Below, one piece after another: positions 17,457 through 27,012 of a stretch of DNA of 64,000 nt; position 1 is the first letter of the stretch, and the number at the start of each line of letters is the position of its first letter. The translations under genes and the position numbers were made by a program. A model generated the notes under the pieces. It saw only the letters and a list, made by a program, of their open reading frames with translations, was not told the origin of the DNA and searched no databases. The stretch spans positions 3,667,627 through 3,731,626 of the forward strand of contig OX638348.1 in NCBI GenBank assembly GCA_951813085.1. The letters are read 5' to 3'. Source of the DNA: an uncultured Opitutaceae bacterium. GTDB taxonomy: Bacteria > Verrucomicrobiota > Verrucomicrobiia > Opitutales > Opitutaceae.

Positions 17457-20044
17457 TAGTTTCGTTTATCATACCTGTTTTCAATCAATTCGACTTGACC
17501 CTAAACTGCATTGAGTCACTCGAGTCGACGCTTCCCAGTTTCGACTATGAAATAATAATTGTAGACGACCATAGCGACTTCGATACCGCCTCTAGGCTCC
17601 AACAACTAAAAGGCGGCAGAATCAGAGTGATCCAAAATAGCGACAATCTTGGATACGCTCGTTCAAACAACATCGGAGCAGCTCAGGCTCAAGGGAGATA
17701 TCTCTTTCTGCTCAACAACGACCTGACCCTTCAACCCGGCTGGTTTCAACCAATGCTTGTTGGCGCTCGCAAACGTGGCGTTGGCATCGTCGGGAACGTA
17801 CAACTGAACGCCGAAACTGGCGAAATCGACCACGCTGGATTTCTTTTTGATGGAAACGGAAGATTCCGACACAAGCAAACTGCGAATATCAAGCGTCGAT
17901 ATTCTCGCTTCGATGCAGTTACAGGCGCTTGCTTAGCAATCGAACGACGTGACTACCTTCGAGTCGGTGGATTGGACGAGTCGTTTGAAAATGGCTGTGA
18001 AGACATCGATCTATGCTTCAAGATCAGTCAACTCGGCTTAAAAATCTTAGTCTCTAGTAAGAGCGTTATAAAACACCACGTTAGCTCTACCCGAGGTCTG
18101 AATGTGATTAGGGACGAGCGAAATACACGACGACTGCAAAGCAAGTGGCGCCAGCAAATCAAGGAGAGGATGATTCGATCCTGGCCAATCGCTTATCTAC
18201 AAAACGTACGCGAACAGATAGAGCCTCTCGACTGGAGATTGATTGCAGAAGCAATTTTGAGATTATTGCCAAACAAGCTCGACCCATCGCCAATCGCGAC
18301 TCTAAGAGTAGAGGCAAAATTGAAACGAAACGAAAGACATTGGATGTCACTCATTGACAAAATGCCGGACGAACAGATCAAGCAATCCTACTACCCAGAC
18401 AAGAGCCTTTGGAGTGGCTCGCGGTTTTCCTACAGCGGATTTGAAAATATTCGCTTAGAAGGTAAAGGACGTTGGATCAAGGAATCTGCATTCGTTCATC
18501 TAAATTCCGGTATATTTCCTACAAGTATACAAATTTCGGGCACAATATTAGAGCCCGAAGATGAGCATGAACCGAATGGTCGCCTCGGATTGAGAGTAAA
18601 GACAAACAGAGCAGAATCCAAAGACTTCTTCCCACTCGAAATTGGAAAGTTCGAGATTCAGGTAGATGGCCTTCCCACGGTTCCTGAAAAGGATACCAAT
18701 ATCGAGTTGCAACTACTAGGAACAGCGAAGTCTAACGCATACGCTTATCTCGGTCGCGTTACTCGAAAGTGGTTCTTCCTTCCAAGGAAATTGAGGCACT
18801 TCTGGAAACGCCACCGAGATCAGAAACTCAATCAACGCCTTGTCATTAAGCGAATTCAGCTGGACCACGAATTATTGCTTGATTTCGATCAGCAAACTGT
18901 TTCTCCCGTTAATTTCGACTTCCTCCGCAGGTCCTCCAATATAGGTATCAATTTGGTGGGCTGGTTCGATGCCGAACTTGGTGTCGGTGAATCCGCGCGG
19001 TTGGCAGCGAAAGCGCTTGATACGACGACGATCGAAACGAATTTGATTCCGCTCAAGGTGAATTGCATGGCGAGCCGCCAAGACCACTCTCTCGCAGACC
19101 GTCTAACGGACACGCCTTCCTATCCGATCAATGTCTTTCATATCGACGCTCCCCAAAGCGCCGATATCGATCATAATCACGGAGCTAAACTACGCCAAGG
19201 AAGACGGAACATTGGCTATTGGGCATGGGAGCTGCCGGAGTTTCCCGACAACTGGATACCGTATTTCAACTATTTCGACGAGATTTGGGCTCCCTCCGAA
19301 TTCGCTAGGTGTTCAATCGCAATGAAATCTCCCCTTCCTACGCTAACGATTCCTCATTGCATCGATTTCGATGTTCCAGAGCGCGCTGAACGAGAGAAAT
19401 TTGGGCTACCGAGCGACAAGTTCCTTTTTTTATTCGCCTACGATCTAAACAGTTACCAGCCGCGCAAGAATCCAATGGCTGTCATCCGCGCATTCCGTAC
19501 TGCCTTTTCGGGAGCCAGCGGAAGAGATGTGGGACTAGTCATCAAGACACATTCCATCGAGCGAAACCGCAATGCCTTCGAAGAAATCAAGGGTCACTTG
19601 GAAGGGGTCGAAAACCTCTACCTGATCGATAGACGACTTTCGAGAAAAGACGTATACTCGCTAATGCACTCCGTGGACTCCTATGTTTCGCTTCATAGGT
19701 CCGAAGGTTTCGGCTTAACCGTAGCGGAATCGATGTACTTGGGGAAGCCCGTTATTTCCACAGATTGGTCAGCCACTGCTGAGTTTCTCGATGCATCGAA
19801 CGGATGCCCAGTCAGGTACAGCCTAAATGAACTCGACCGCAACCATGGCCCCTATCCGCAAGGTCAAATCTGGGCGGATCCAGATTCTGACCATGCTGCA
19901 ACAATGATGCAGAAGCTTGTCTCAGGCTCTGACTATGCAAAGATGCTTGGTGAAAACGCCGCCCAATCGATTCGCGAGCGGTTTTCACCAAAGGAAGTAG
20001 GACGGCAATACGAGAAAAGAATGAAATCGCTCGCTCTTTGGTAA
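17453..20044 (+). CDS. Bifunctional glycosyltransferase (GT2 N-terminal, GT4 C-terminal)
   Basis: 863 residues. An N-terminal GT2 domain (FIIPVFNQFDLTLNCIESLE, IIVDDHSD, LNNDLTLQPGW, GGLDESFENGCEDIDL) occupies residues 1-230. A middle section of about 250 residues has no recognised motif. The C-terminal 370 residues form a GT-B enzyme of the GT4 type (GVGESARLAAKAL, ELPEFPDNW, then LHRSEGFGLTVAESMYLGKP with the donor-binding Glu). Translational coupling to the preceding GT2 gene suggests the two extend the same surface glycan. Confidence 0.9.
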   Translation: MIVSFIIPVFNQFDLTLNCIESLESTLPSFDYEIIIVDDHSDFDTASRLQQLKGGRIRVIQNSDNLGYARSNNIGAAQAQGRYLFLLNNDLTLQPGWFQPMLVGARKRGVGIVGNVQLNAETGEIDHAGFLFDGNGRFRHKQTANIKRRYSRFDAVTGACLAIERRDYLRVGGLDESFENGCEDIDLCFKISQLGLKILVSSKSVIKHHVSSTRGLNVIRDERNTRRLQSKWRQQIKERMIRSWPIAYLQNVREQIEPLDWRLIAEAILRLLPNKLDPSPIATLRVEAKLKRNERHWMSLIDKMPDEQIKQSYYPDKSLWSGSRFSYSGFENIRLEGKGRWIKESAFVHLNSGIFPTSIQISGTILEPEDEHEPNGRLGLRVKTNRAESKDFFPLEIGKFEIQVDGLPTVPEKDTNIELQLLGTAKSNAYAYLGRVTRKWFFLPRKLRHFWKRHRDQKLNQRLVIKRIQLDHELLLDFDQQTVSPVNFDFLRRSSNIGINLVGWFDAELGVGESARLAAKALDTTTIETNLIPLKVNCMASRQDHSLADRLTDTPSYPINVFHIDAPQSADIDHNHGAKLRQGRRNIGYWAWELPEFPDNWIPYFNYFDEIWAPSEFARCSIAMKSPLPTLTIPHCIDFDVPERAEREKFGLPSDKFLFLFAYDLNSYQPRKNPMAVIRAFRTAFSGASGRDVGLVIKTHSIERNRNAFEEIKGHLEGVENLYLIDRRLSRKDVYSLMHSVDSYVSLHRSEGFGLTVAESMYLGKPVISTDWSATAEFLDASNGCPVRYSLNELDRNHGPYPQGQIWADPDSDHAATMMQKLVSGSDYAKMLGENAAQSIRERFSPKEVGRQYEKRMKSLALW

Positions 20045-20099
20045 GAACGCCCAGTTCAAGCAGCTCTAGGCAATCAACTACCAATCGCAACGCTGGCAG

Positions 20100-20846
20100 T
20101 TATGAATGGACGAAAAGCGTGGCATCCAATTTTCGGAATGCCTTCGTCCCGCACTGGTCAATCAAGTCAGCAACGTAGCGCCAATCCCCTTCGTAACTAT
20201 TATCATTCCAACCTGCATTCAATGCGACATCGCGACGAGCCACAACGCAGCCGCAATCAATAAATGAATACTCCAACCGAGTCTCAAAATGCCTCCAACT
20301 GTAGTACTCATGGATCATATCGCAATACACTGCTTGTGCATCATCATCAAAACACTCTAGCATTTTTTCGACGTATCCTGGGGTGTGGTAGTTGTCTGAA
20401 TTGGTAACCACTACAAAGTCTACATCCTCCCTTTTCGCGAGTTCCTGAAATCCTCTCTGCCTGGGCGTGTGCCCCCAATCATTCGCTCTCGAATCCGTTT
20501 CGATCAGACTAACTCGATCATCGCTCTCGATCATCGCCATCGATTTCTCATCGAGGCAACTTGACGGTCCATCGTGAACGAACAGCAATTCCCAATTGGT
20601 ATAAGTCTGCTCAAAAAGCGATACGGCTAGCAAGGGGAATGAATTGAAAATTGGAGAGATAAATAGCACTTTAAACTCACCTTCCCTAATTTGGCTAGCA
20701 TAGGCGGGGTTTGGAACCAAATCTCTAGTGCGACGTACAATCTCCCAGTGCCTTAATCGATTCCTAACACCAATAAGAGGCCCGTCTTTCAAACTGGGGG
20801 GTAGACGGCCTATCAACCGGTACACGAACTCCGTAATCGTTCTCAT
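20100..20846 (-). CDS. Glycosyltransferase family 2 protein
   Basis: 248 residues. After a basic N-terminal segment of about 55 residues the GT-A fold begins with VLFISPIFNSFPLLAVSLFE, then WELLFVHDGPSS and FVVVTNSDNYHTPGYVEKML; SDN takes the place of the usual DxD. It lacks membrane segments. It is convergent with the two large glycosyltransferases and follows the gene at 20889-21629 by about 42 bases, so the four genes form a surface-glycan cluster. Confidence 0.82.
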   Translation of the reverse strand: MRTITEFVYRLIGRLPPSLKDGPLIGVRNRLRHWEIVRRTRDLVPNPAYASQIREGEFKVLFISPIFNSFPLLAVSLFEQTYTNWELLFVHDGPSSCLDEKSMAMIESDDRVSLIETDSRANDWGHTPRQRGFQELAKREDVDFVVVTNSDNYHTPGYVEKMLECFDDDAQAVYCDMIHEYYSWRHFETRLEYSFIDCGCVVARRDVALNAGWNDNSYEGDWRYVADLIDQCGTKAFRKLDATLFVHS

Positions 20847-20888
20847 CCAATCATTGGTATCATACCTGGCAATAAATATCAGAAATAA

Positions 20889-21629
20889 CTAGTGACTCTT
20901 CAGTCCGTATTTGATTATCACATACAATGCTCGAACACCATCTATTGGACGAATCTTCTTTCCTTCATTGAAATCGCGTTGCTTATAAGTGATGGGCACA
21001 TCTACAATTGCTAGTCCAGCTATCGATGCCTTCGCGGTTAGCTCAGGTTCTATTCCAAAATGGCTTTCCTCAAATTCGATAGATTGCAAGAACTCCAATG
21101 GAAAGAGCTTGTAGCAAGTTTCCATATCGGTCAGCCGATACCCCGTAAAAAAATTAGATGCCAACGTTAAGAACCCGTTCACCATCCGGTGCCAGAGCGG
21201 GCTTACCTCAGATAGCCCTCTTCCCAAGAATCGAGATCCGTATACAGCATCAGCGTTCGACTCGGAGAGCTTTTCGAGCAAAGACGCATATTCCTTAGGG
21301 TCGTATTCAAGATCTGCATCCTGAAAGATAACGTGTGTTCCGGTAGCAGCCTGGACGCCAGTCTTCAAGGCCGCTCCCTTCCCCTGATTCACTTCATGCA
21401 AGACCAGCGTGTCAATTTTGTCTCCCAAATCCCCATTTAAGAGTTCCGTTGTTCCATCAGTCGAAGCATCATCTACAACAATGATCTGGAGATCAGGTAT
21501 ATCGATTTCTCTGACTGCACCTACCAACGAAGATAGAGTTTCCACTTCATTGAACGCTGGGATAACAACAGAAAGCTTCATCTGGGTGACATTTTCGATA
21601 TCGGACGTGCAAGATGAATCCTTTTCCAT
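20889..21629 (-). CDS. Polyprenyl-phosphate glycosyltransferase (DPM1-like GT2)
   Basis: 246 residues. Motifs KLSVVIPAFNEVETLSSLVG, IIVVDDASTDGTTELL, NQGKGAALKTGVQAATG and IFQDADLEYDPKEY are those of dolichyl/undecaprenyl-phosphate sugar synthases. No C-terminal membrane helices are present, as in soluble DPM1. It would load a sugar onto a lipid carrier for transfer to a glycan outside the inner membrane. I would start at an internal ATG (MKLSVVIPAF) or the upstream one; both are plausible. Confidence 0.88.
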   Translation of the reverse strand: MEKDSSCTSDIENVTQMKLSVVIPAFNEVETLSSLVGAVREIDIPDLQIIVVDDASTDGTTELLNGDLGDKIDTLVLHEVNQGKGAALKTGVQAATGTHVIFQDADLEYDPKEYASLLEKLSESNADAVYGSRFLGRGLSEVSPLWHRMVNGFLTLASNFFTGYRLTDMETCYKLFPLEFLQSIEFEESHFGIEPELTAKASIAGLAIVDVPITYKQRDFNEGKKIRPIDGVRALYVIIKYGLKSH

Positions 21630-21691
21630 CTCGAGGGCTAGATTGACAATTTATTGATCGAGGCCAAATCGCACTGCGTCATTGGTACAAA

Positions 21692-21720
21692 AAGCTCGGC
21701 TAGCGGCGCTAGTCGAGCTT
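21692..21720 (-). terminator. Rho-independent terminator after the secreted repeat protein
   Basis: A stem of AAGCTCGGCTAGC with GCTAGTCGAGCTT (12 of 13 paired) and a 3-base loop. On the minus strand it runs into a T5 stretch. It lies 30 bases past the stop of the gene at 21750. Confidence 0.75.
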
Positions 21721-21749
21721 CGAAAGAACTAAGGCTCTAGATTAATCGA

Positions 21750-22523
21750 TCAGTCTGCCAAGAAGACTTCTACGATTCCGACGCCTGTGTCCGAGTCAAC
21801 ACCTTCCATTACGAAGGTATACAGCCCAGGTGTCAGATCTATCAGAAGCGCGGTATCCTTACCGCCTTCTGGCAACAATTGAGCCCCGACTCGATCAGAA
21901 ATCTCATCTATTTCCTCGGAGTTACCTGCGCTCTCCCAATCGTCGTTCTCGTCAATAAATGTGGAGAAAGGTGGCGCATCTGGAGGAAACTCGGTTTTAC
22001 GCAGTGTAATTTTCGGATCCGACAAAGCGTCATCTGAATCTAGCCCACCAAATTGAGGCAGCGACAAGGCCGGGCCTACTCCCCTAATCAGAAGCTTCGA
22101 ATCGCCGCCGCCGTCAACGATGAATCCCCCAATGAGCACTTCATCACCTAAGCCTACAAATCCGCGAGTCGCCAGGTTGACCAGTCGATTTTGAGCATCG
22201 TCGGGCGACGCTTCCGTAGCATCAAAAACTTCCACGAGTCCCAGCTTGTCCCCTTGCGCCTTGTCGGTCGCTACAATTGTGAATAGATGCGGGGTCCCAA
22301 CCACATGGACAGAAGGGGGAATGGTCACCATGACCCCATTTTTCACCGTGCCCTTGGTGTGTTTTCTTAAGTCCATGATGTCATCGACTTCCGCTTGGTC
22401 ATCGAAGTGTTTTTCGAAGATGTTCTCACCCTTATAGAGCATGGTTGCCTTGGGTTGTCCTGCCATCACGTAGCTGATGGTCATGAAAAACAAAAGAATG
22501 CTTCGTTTCATTGGTACTTTCAT
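21750..22523 (-). CDS. Secreted verrucomicrobial repeat protein
   Basis: 257 residues with a signal peptide (MKRSILLFFMTISYVMA). From residue about 105 it carries LVNLATRGFVGLGDEVLIGG, SKLLIRGVGPALSLPQFGG, ENDDWESAGN and LLIDLTPGLYTFVMEGVDSD with TGVGIVEVF at the end. This block recurs, often near the C-terminus, in many extracellular proteins of Verrucomicrobiota; its role is unknown and I know no firm family name. Here it is preceded by about 75 other residues, so it is a small exported protein rather than a domain of an enzyme. AGGAAACA lies upstream of the ATG. Confidence 0.82.
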   Translation of the reverse strand: MKVPMKRSILLFFMTISYVMAGQPKATMLYKGENIFEKHFDDQAEVDDIMDLRKHTKGTVKNGVMVTIPPSVHVVGTPHLFTIVATDKAQGDKLGLVEVFDATEASPDDAQNRLVNLATRGFVGLGDEVLIGGFIVDGGGDSKLLIRGVGPALSLPQFGGLDSDDALSDPKITLRKTEFPPDAPPFSTFIDENDDWESAGNSEEIDEISDRVGAQLLPEGGKDTALLIDLTPGLYTFVMEGVDSDTGVGIVEVFLAD

Positions 22524-22560
22524 TGATTGTTTCCTTGGATGTTTTTTAAATTAAGAGTTC

Positions 22561-22608
22561 TTAGAGACTGTCCAATAAATCAGAATACGTGTCGCAGCTG
22601 GCATTTTT
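22561..22608 (+). repeat. 48-bp dispersed repeat, copy 1
   Basis: This stretch matches positions 29015-29062 in inverted orientation at 42 of 48 bases (shared core AATAAATCAGAAT and GTCGCAGC, then GGCATTTTT). It lies upstream of the secreted repeat protein, with no gene over it. Two inverted copies 6.4 kb apart suggest a mobile-element end or a dispersed repeat. Confidence 0.7.
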
Positions 22609-22790
22609 GCTGCGCTATCTCCATGAGATTTCACTTCCACACCCGATCTCTGTAAGTGGTGAGATATAAATTATATAAGGGTGCCTTCGGATCTTTCATA
22701 GTGACGCTTATCAAGGGGAGCGACAGAATCATCAATATTACTGGTAGAAATTCGCTTATTGCGGGAGGCGAGACTGCGGCGGCGATCGGG

Positions 22791-24008
22791 CTAGCCCCAC
22801 CAGGGTTCGCCCGGCGCTAGGTTGGCGCGGAGGTGGTCTTCGTTCCACTCGACGCCCAGACCGGCGGCTTTGGGGACGGCGAGCTCGCCGTTGCGGACTT
22901 TGGGTTTTTCGCCGACTACTTGTTGCTCGAGGCGGCCGTAGCCGAGGAGGCTCTCGGAGCGGTAGAAGTTTTTGACCGAGCAGCCAAAATGGGCGGCGGC
23001 GAAGGTGTTGACCATACTCGCGACGTTGTGGAGCGCTACGGGGATGCGGTAGTTCGCGGCGAAATTGGCGATGCGTTTGCAGCCGGTGATGCCGCCGGCG
23101 TAGACGAGGTCAGGGTGGAGGATGTCGGCGGTTTGCGTTTCGAGGAAGGGTTTGAAGCCGGCGACCAGCTTGAGCTTTTCGCCGACCAGCAGGGGCGTGC
23201 GGCAGACGCGCTTGAGGGCCTGCCAGGATTCGTTGTAGGTGACTCCGAGGGAGTCTTCGAAGAAGGGCGGCTCGAGTGGGTCGATGCGTTTGGCGACGGC
23301 GATGGCTGTCGGGGTGTCGAACTCGTTGTGAGCGTGGACGGCGATTTCGAAAGCGTCGCCGCAGACTTCTTTGCCGATCTCGAAGCCGCGGCCGATCTTT
23401 CTGACCTGATCGGTGGTGAGGTTGACGGGATAGCCGGAGCCGACGTTGGCGCGGGGCACCAGATTGCCCGAGCCTTGCTTGTAGATTTTGAAGCCTTCAG
23501 GGCGGTCGAGGACTTGATCGTAGAAGGCTTGCCATTCGCCGCGGTCGTTGATGTCTCTGACGCGGCCGTGGGAATACATGGGGATGGCTTTGCGGAAGGG
23601 GCCACCAAGAAGTTGATACACGGGGCGGTCGAGGATTTTACCGGCCAGGTCCCATAGGGCGATGTCGATGCCGCCGACTGAGGGGATGTGGGGCAGGTGC
23701 GGGTGCATCATCGAGGTCATGCGGTGGAACAGGAACTCGATTGCCAGGGGATCTTGGCCGACGAGGAGGGGCTTCATCTCTTCGATGCGGGCTCTGAGCA
23801 TGGGACCCGACGCGGAGGCTTCGCCGTAGCCTTCCAAGCCTGAGTCGGTGAGGATCTTGAGGAGGCTGGTTCCGCGGCCGAGGTTCATGGCGCGGATGTC
23901 GGTGATTTTGACTTGCTTGCGCTCGGCGGCGGCGAGGGATGCATAGCGGGCGTACCAGGTGCCGGCAGGGAGGGCGAGGGCTAGTTTGAAGAAGCGGCGC
24001 CGATTCAT
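22791..24008 (-). CDS. Enolase-superfamily (mandelate racemase/muconate lactonizing type) enzyme with Tat signal
   Basis: 405 residues. The N-terminus NRRRFFKLALALPAGTWYA is a twin-arginine signal, so the enzyme is probably periplasmic, which is unusual for this superfamily. The capping domain is followed by the barrel: KIYKQGSG near the K-x-K position, metal ligands in HNEFD, FFEDSLG and VGEKL, the LVYAGGITG strand and the late VALHN. Members abstract the proton alpha to a carboxylate, as in sugar-acid dehydratases and racemases; a sugar acid is the likely substrate. The gene is noticeably GC-richer than its neighbours and has a long open frame on the opposite strand for that reason, suggesting acquisition from elsewhere. 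Confidence 0.9.
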   Translation of the reverse strand: MNRRRFFKLALALPAGTWYARYASLAAAERKQVKITDIRAMNLGRGTSLLKILTDSGLEGYGEASASGPMLRARIEEMKPLLVGQDPLAIEFLFHRMTSMMHPHLPHIPSVGGIDIALWDLAGKILDRPVYQLLGGPFRKAIPMYSHGRVRDINDRGEWQAFYDQVLDRPEGFKIYKQGSGNLVPRANVGSGYPVNLTTDQVRKIGRGFEIGKEVCGDAFEIAVHAHNEFDTPTAIAVAKRIDPLEPPFFEDSLGVTYNESWQALKRVCRTPLLVGEKLKLVAGFKPFLETQTADILHPDLVYAGGITGCKRIANFAANYRIPVALHNVASMVNTFAAAHFGCSVKNFYRSESLLGYGRLEQQVVGEKPKVRNGELAVPKAAGLGVEWNEDHLRANLAPGEPWWG

Positions 24009-24147
24009 GGGGAATGGGATGCTGATAGGAAGTGAATGTGTCTCTTCGTTCGGTACAATGGGTCCTAGTTGATTAGAAGGAGTTACGGAACGAAATCACG
24101 TTTGCGAGTCGAGGACCGACTATATCAAAAGAAGCGCTGATTTTCTA

Positions 24148-24163
24148 TGACATGATTATGTCT
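24148..24163. promoter_or_regulatory. Palindromic site TGACAT-N4-ATGTCt (family A)
   Basis: TGACATGATTATGTCT, 11 of 12 half-site bases matching the consensus. It lies in the divergent gap between the enolase-superfamily gene and the sensor kinase and could control either. See the family A finding for the other copies. Confidence 0.7.
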
Positions 24164-24214
24164 CCTGAGGGCGTACCAATCTCTTTGACAAATTGACGTC
24201 GGAGAAAGGAAACT

Positions 24215-26230
24215 ATTAGCATACGCTCCATCCGTAAATATTCTCGTTTTTTACTAATCCCCATCCTCTTCGCTTCGTTGAGCGAGGCCGTTGATGAGGT
24301 GGCTGAATCGTCGCTATCGTATCGGATTGCCCGGGCTTTGAGAAGTTCGATTCAAGAAAACGAGCGCGCGCTTAAGGAGCTGAATGCCCGCCGAGACCAG
24401 CTGGCGCCTTTGGCTCCGGGCCGAAACGGAGAGAGCCTTGGTTTTCATAGCCGTTTTCAGGAGAACATTGGAGATACTCTGGTTCTTTCAATCGATCTTG
24501 GTAAAGAGTGGCCGATTGATCGAATCGCCTTATTTCCAGTTAGCACCGTCTTTCAGGGCGATTCAATCGCTGGGTACGGCTTTCCGGTGGAGTTCTCGAT
24601 GGAAGCGTCCGTGGATCCGAGTTTCGATAGTCCGATCCTGGCCTTCACGTCCAAAGATCTCAGTTTAGAGGGGAGCAGGGAGTATCCAGTGCAAGCTAGG
24701 ACTGCCGCGCGTTACTTGCGATTGAACATCCAGCGGCATTGGGAGCGACCGGATGGTCGGGCGCTCGTCGCGCTGGGTGAAATCATGGTTTTGTCTGGGA
24801 ATCGAAATATTGCTATAGGTGGGACGGTAAATGCGCGATCGTTCACATCTCTCCCGGATTGGAGCGCTGAGAATCTCATTGATGGGCAAACGGATCTCGG
24901 CTTGCCGATCGGCCCCGAACCCGGTTTGAGCAACGGCTACTTGTCGTCCTCTTCTCGTGATCCAGATAGGACTCGGTGGGTCTAGGTCGGTCTCGCAAAA
25001 CCGATGATAATCGACGAAATCCGACTGGTTCCTACTCAGCCGCTTGATGCCCCAAGCCAATATGGGCATGGATTCCCGCGGCGATTCAGGATTTTGGCGT
25101 CAATGGATGAGTCGTTCACGACTTCACGCGTCATCGCAGACCGATCGAAGGTCGCTTTCCCGAATCCAGGAGACAATCCAGTCATCATTCCCGGAGATGG
25201 AAAAGAGGCTCGATACGTTCGTGTTGAAGCCGTCGAACAATGGCATATCTCGAACGAGTTCTTTGGCTTGGCGCTATCGGAAATGCAGATCTATTCGAGC
25301 GGTGAGAATGTCGCCATCGGGGCCAAGGTCAGCTATTTGGACATCGGAGGCACGAGGCGGCCGTACAACCAAGTATGGGATCCTAAATTCCTCGTTGACG
25401 GATTCAGCAGTCAAAATCGCCTGATCGAATTAGACCAATGGCTTGATGATCTGGAAGAGCGCAAGTCTTTGGATCTCAGGATTCAACAAATCGAAGCCCT
25501 AAACCTGCAATCCACAGAAGCGACTATGACCGGAGTTTTGGCGACCGGAACGAGCGCGATCGGGGCATTGCTGGCGCTGTTCGTATTCAATATCGTCCGA
25601 CGACGAAGATTGTTACTCAAAAACCAACGAGAGCTGCGCGATCGGATTTCCCGCGACTTGCATGACGATCTCGGGAGCCGCTTGGGCGGTATGCGAATGA
25701 TCAGCGAGAGCCTTTTGAATGATCCGGATCTAACCCCGAGCGTGAGGGAAGATATCGATATAATTTACCAAGCCAGTGGGGAAGCCAATCATGCGATGCG
25801 CGACATTGTTTGGCTATTGGATAATAAGGAGTCGTCGCGAGCAAAGCTGGTCAGACACATGCGTCAGTTGACGCCATCCGTTCTTGGCCATTTAACTCAC
25901 CAATTCTACTCGGATGACGTTCCTGAGCAGGAATTGGATTTCGAATTCCGCAGGCAGGTCCTGTTTTCATTCAAGGAATGCCTTACGAATGTGATCAAGC
26001 ATGCTGAGGCCCGCCAAGTCTACTGCCATGTGGGAGGCGACGAAGAGCGGTTTATATTCGAGGTGCGCGATGACGGCAAAGGCTTCATAGTGGAGAGCGC
26101 GAAAGGCGGGCATGGCATTGAAAACCTTGGCGCGCGGACCGCGAGCATTGGCGGCTCTGTACGCATTCACAGCCAGCCGGGCAAAGGGACCAAGGTAATT
26201 CTGAACACGCCTGTTAGGCTTAGAAAATGA
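24215..26230 (+). pseudogene. Sensor histidine kinase with discoidin-like sensor region (NarL/DesK class), in-frame stop
   Basis: About 671 codons. A signal-like N-terminus (basic SIRSIRKYSR, then FLLIPILFASLSEA) is followed by two discoidin-like stretches (FQENIGDTLVLSIDLGKEW and SRVIADRSKV), a membrane helix (GVLATGTSAIGALLALFVF), a HisKA_3 helix (SRDLHDDLGSRLGGMRM with the phospho-His) and an HATPase domain (ECLTNVIKHAEA, DDGKGF, GHGIENLGAR). The same frame is interrupted by TAG at 24983-24985. No ATG or GTG fits the signal sequence; the frame begins at ATT (24215) five bases after AAAGGA, or at TTG 24278 without the signal peptide. The kinase is coupled to the response regulator by an ATGA overlap and probably senses an extracellular carbohydrate. 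Confidence 0.85.
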
Positions 26231-26884
26231 TAGAAAGCGTTATGATGAAAGATATTCAGGTTTGGATGGTCGAGGACAATGAGATCTACCGCCGCGGGTT
26301 GGCAAAGGCCCTTGATTCTGCAAATAGAATCCATTGTTCCGGGATTTTCGATCGCGCAGAAACGGCGTTGGAGTCCATCGATCAATCGCCCTCGCCGAAT
26401 GTCATTTTGTTGGACGTGGGCTTGCCGGGTATGGATGGATTGAATGCGCTCGAGAAGATTCGAAGTCGAATCCCAAGCTCCAATGTTGTTATTCTGACGG
26501 TATTCAACGATCCGGACAAGATATTCAAGGCGGTTTGCGCGGGCGCTAGCGGGTACCTGTTGAAGACGGACTCATCCGACTCTGTAGTGAACGCCGTCAG
26601 GCAAGCGGCAGAGGGAGGCGCCCCCGATGGATACCGCGGTCGCCCAGCGCGTCCTTGGACTGTTTGATCGCTTCGAGAAAAAGAATGGCGCGAACGGAGG
26701 CGACTACGGTTTGAGTCCTCGCGAAAAGGAAGTGCTTGAACAAATGGCTGACGGCATGCTCACGAAGGAGATCGCCAATACTCTCAACATTAGCGTCCAT
26801 ACCGTTACTAACCACATTCGCCACATCTACAACAAGCTGCATGTGAATACTAACACCGGCGCGGTTGCCAAAGCCATTAGATAA
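26227..26884 (+). pseudogene. NarL/FixJ-type response regulator, frameshifted in a C run
   Basis: About 219 residues. The receiver domain (MVEDNEIYRRGLAKAL, phospho-acceptor in NVILLDVGLPGMDG, then GYLLKTDSSDSVV) is joined to a LuxR-type HTH (LSPREKEVLEQMADGMLTKE, IANTLNISVHTVTNHIRHIY). The two lie in different frames; the change is at the C5 run near 26620-26628, where removal or addition of a base joins AAEGGAP to the linker MDTAVAQRVLGLF. It is the cognate regulator of the preceding kinase. Position next to a family A palindrome makes it a candidate ligand for that site. Confidence 0.88.
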
Positions 26885-27012
26885 GGGCTGATTTAGATGA
26901 GCGATTCCGTAATTTGGAATTTAGCTTTTTACCCCGTCTCGCGGGCGGCTTCGCTGGTGAGAGCCTGCGTCTACTTCAATCTACAACAGAATTAAACTTG
27001 ATTTCACTTGCT

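Noticed and set aside
22833..23657. 274-aa open frame opposite the enolase-superfamily gene
   Set aside because: It is an antisense frame in GC-rich DNA with no family motif, and the enolase-superfamily protein on the other strand is clearly real.
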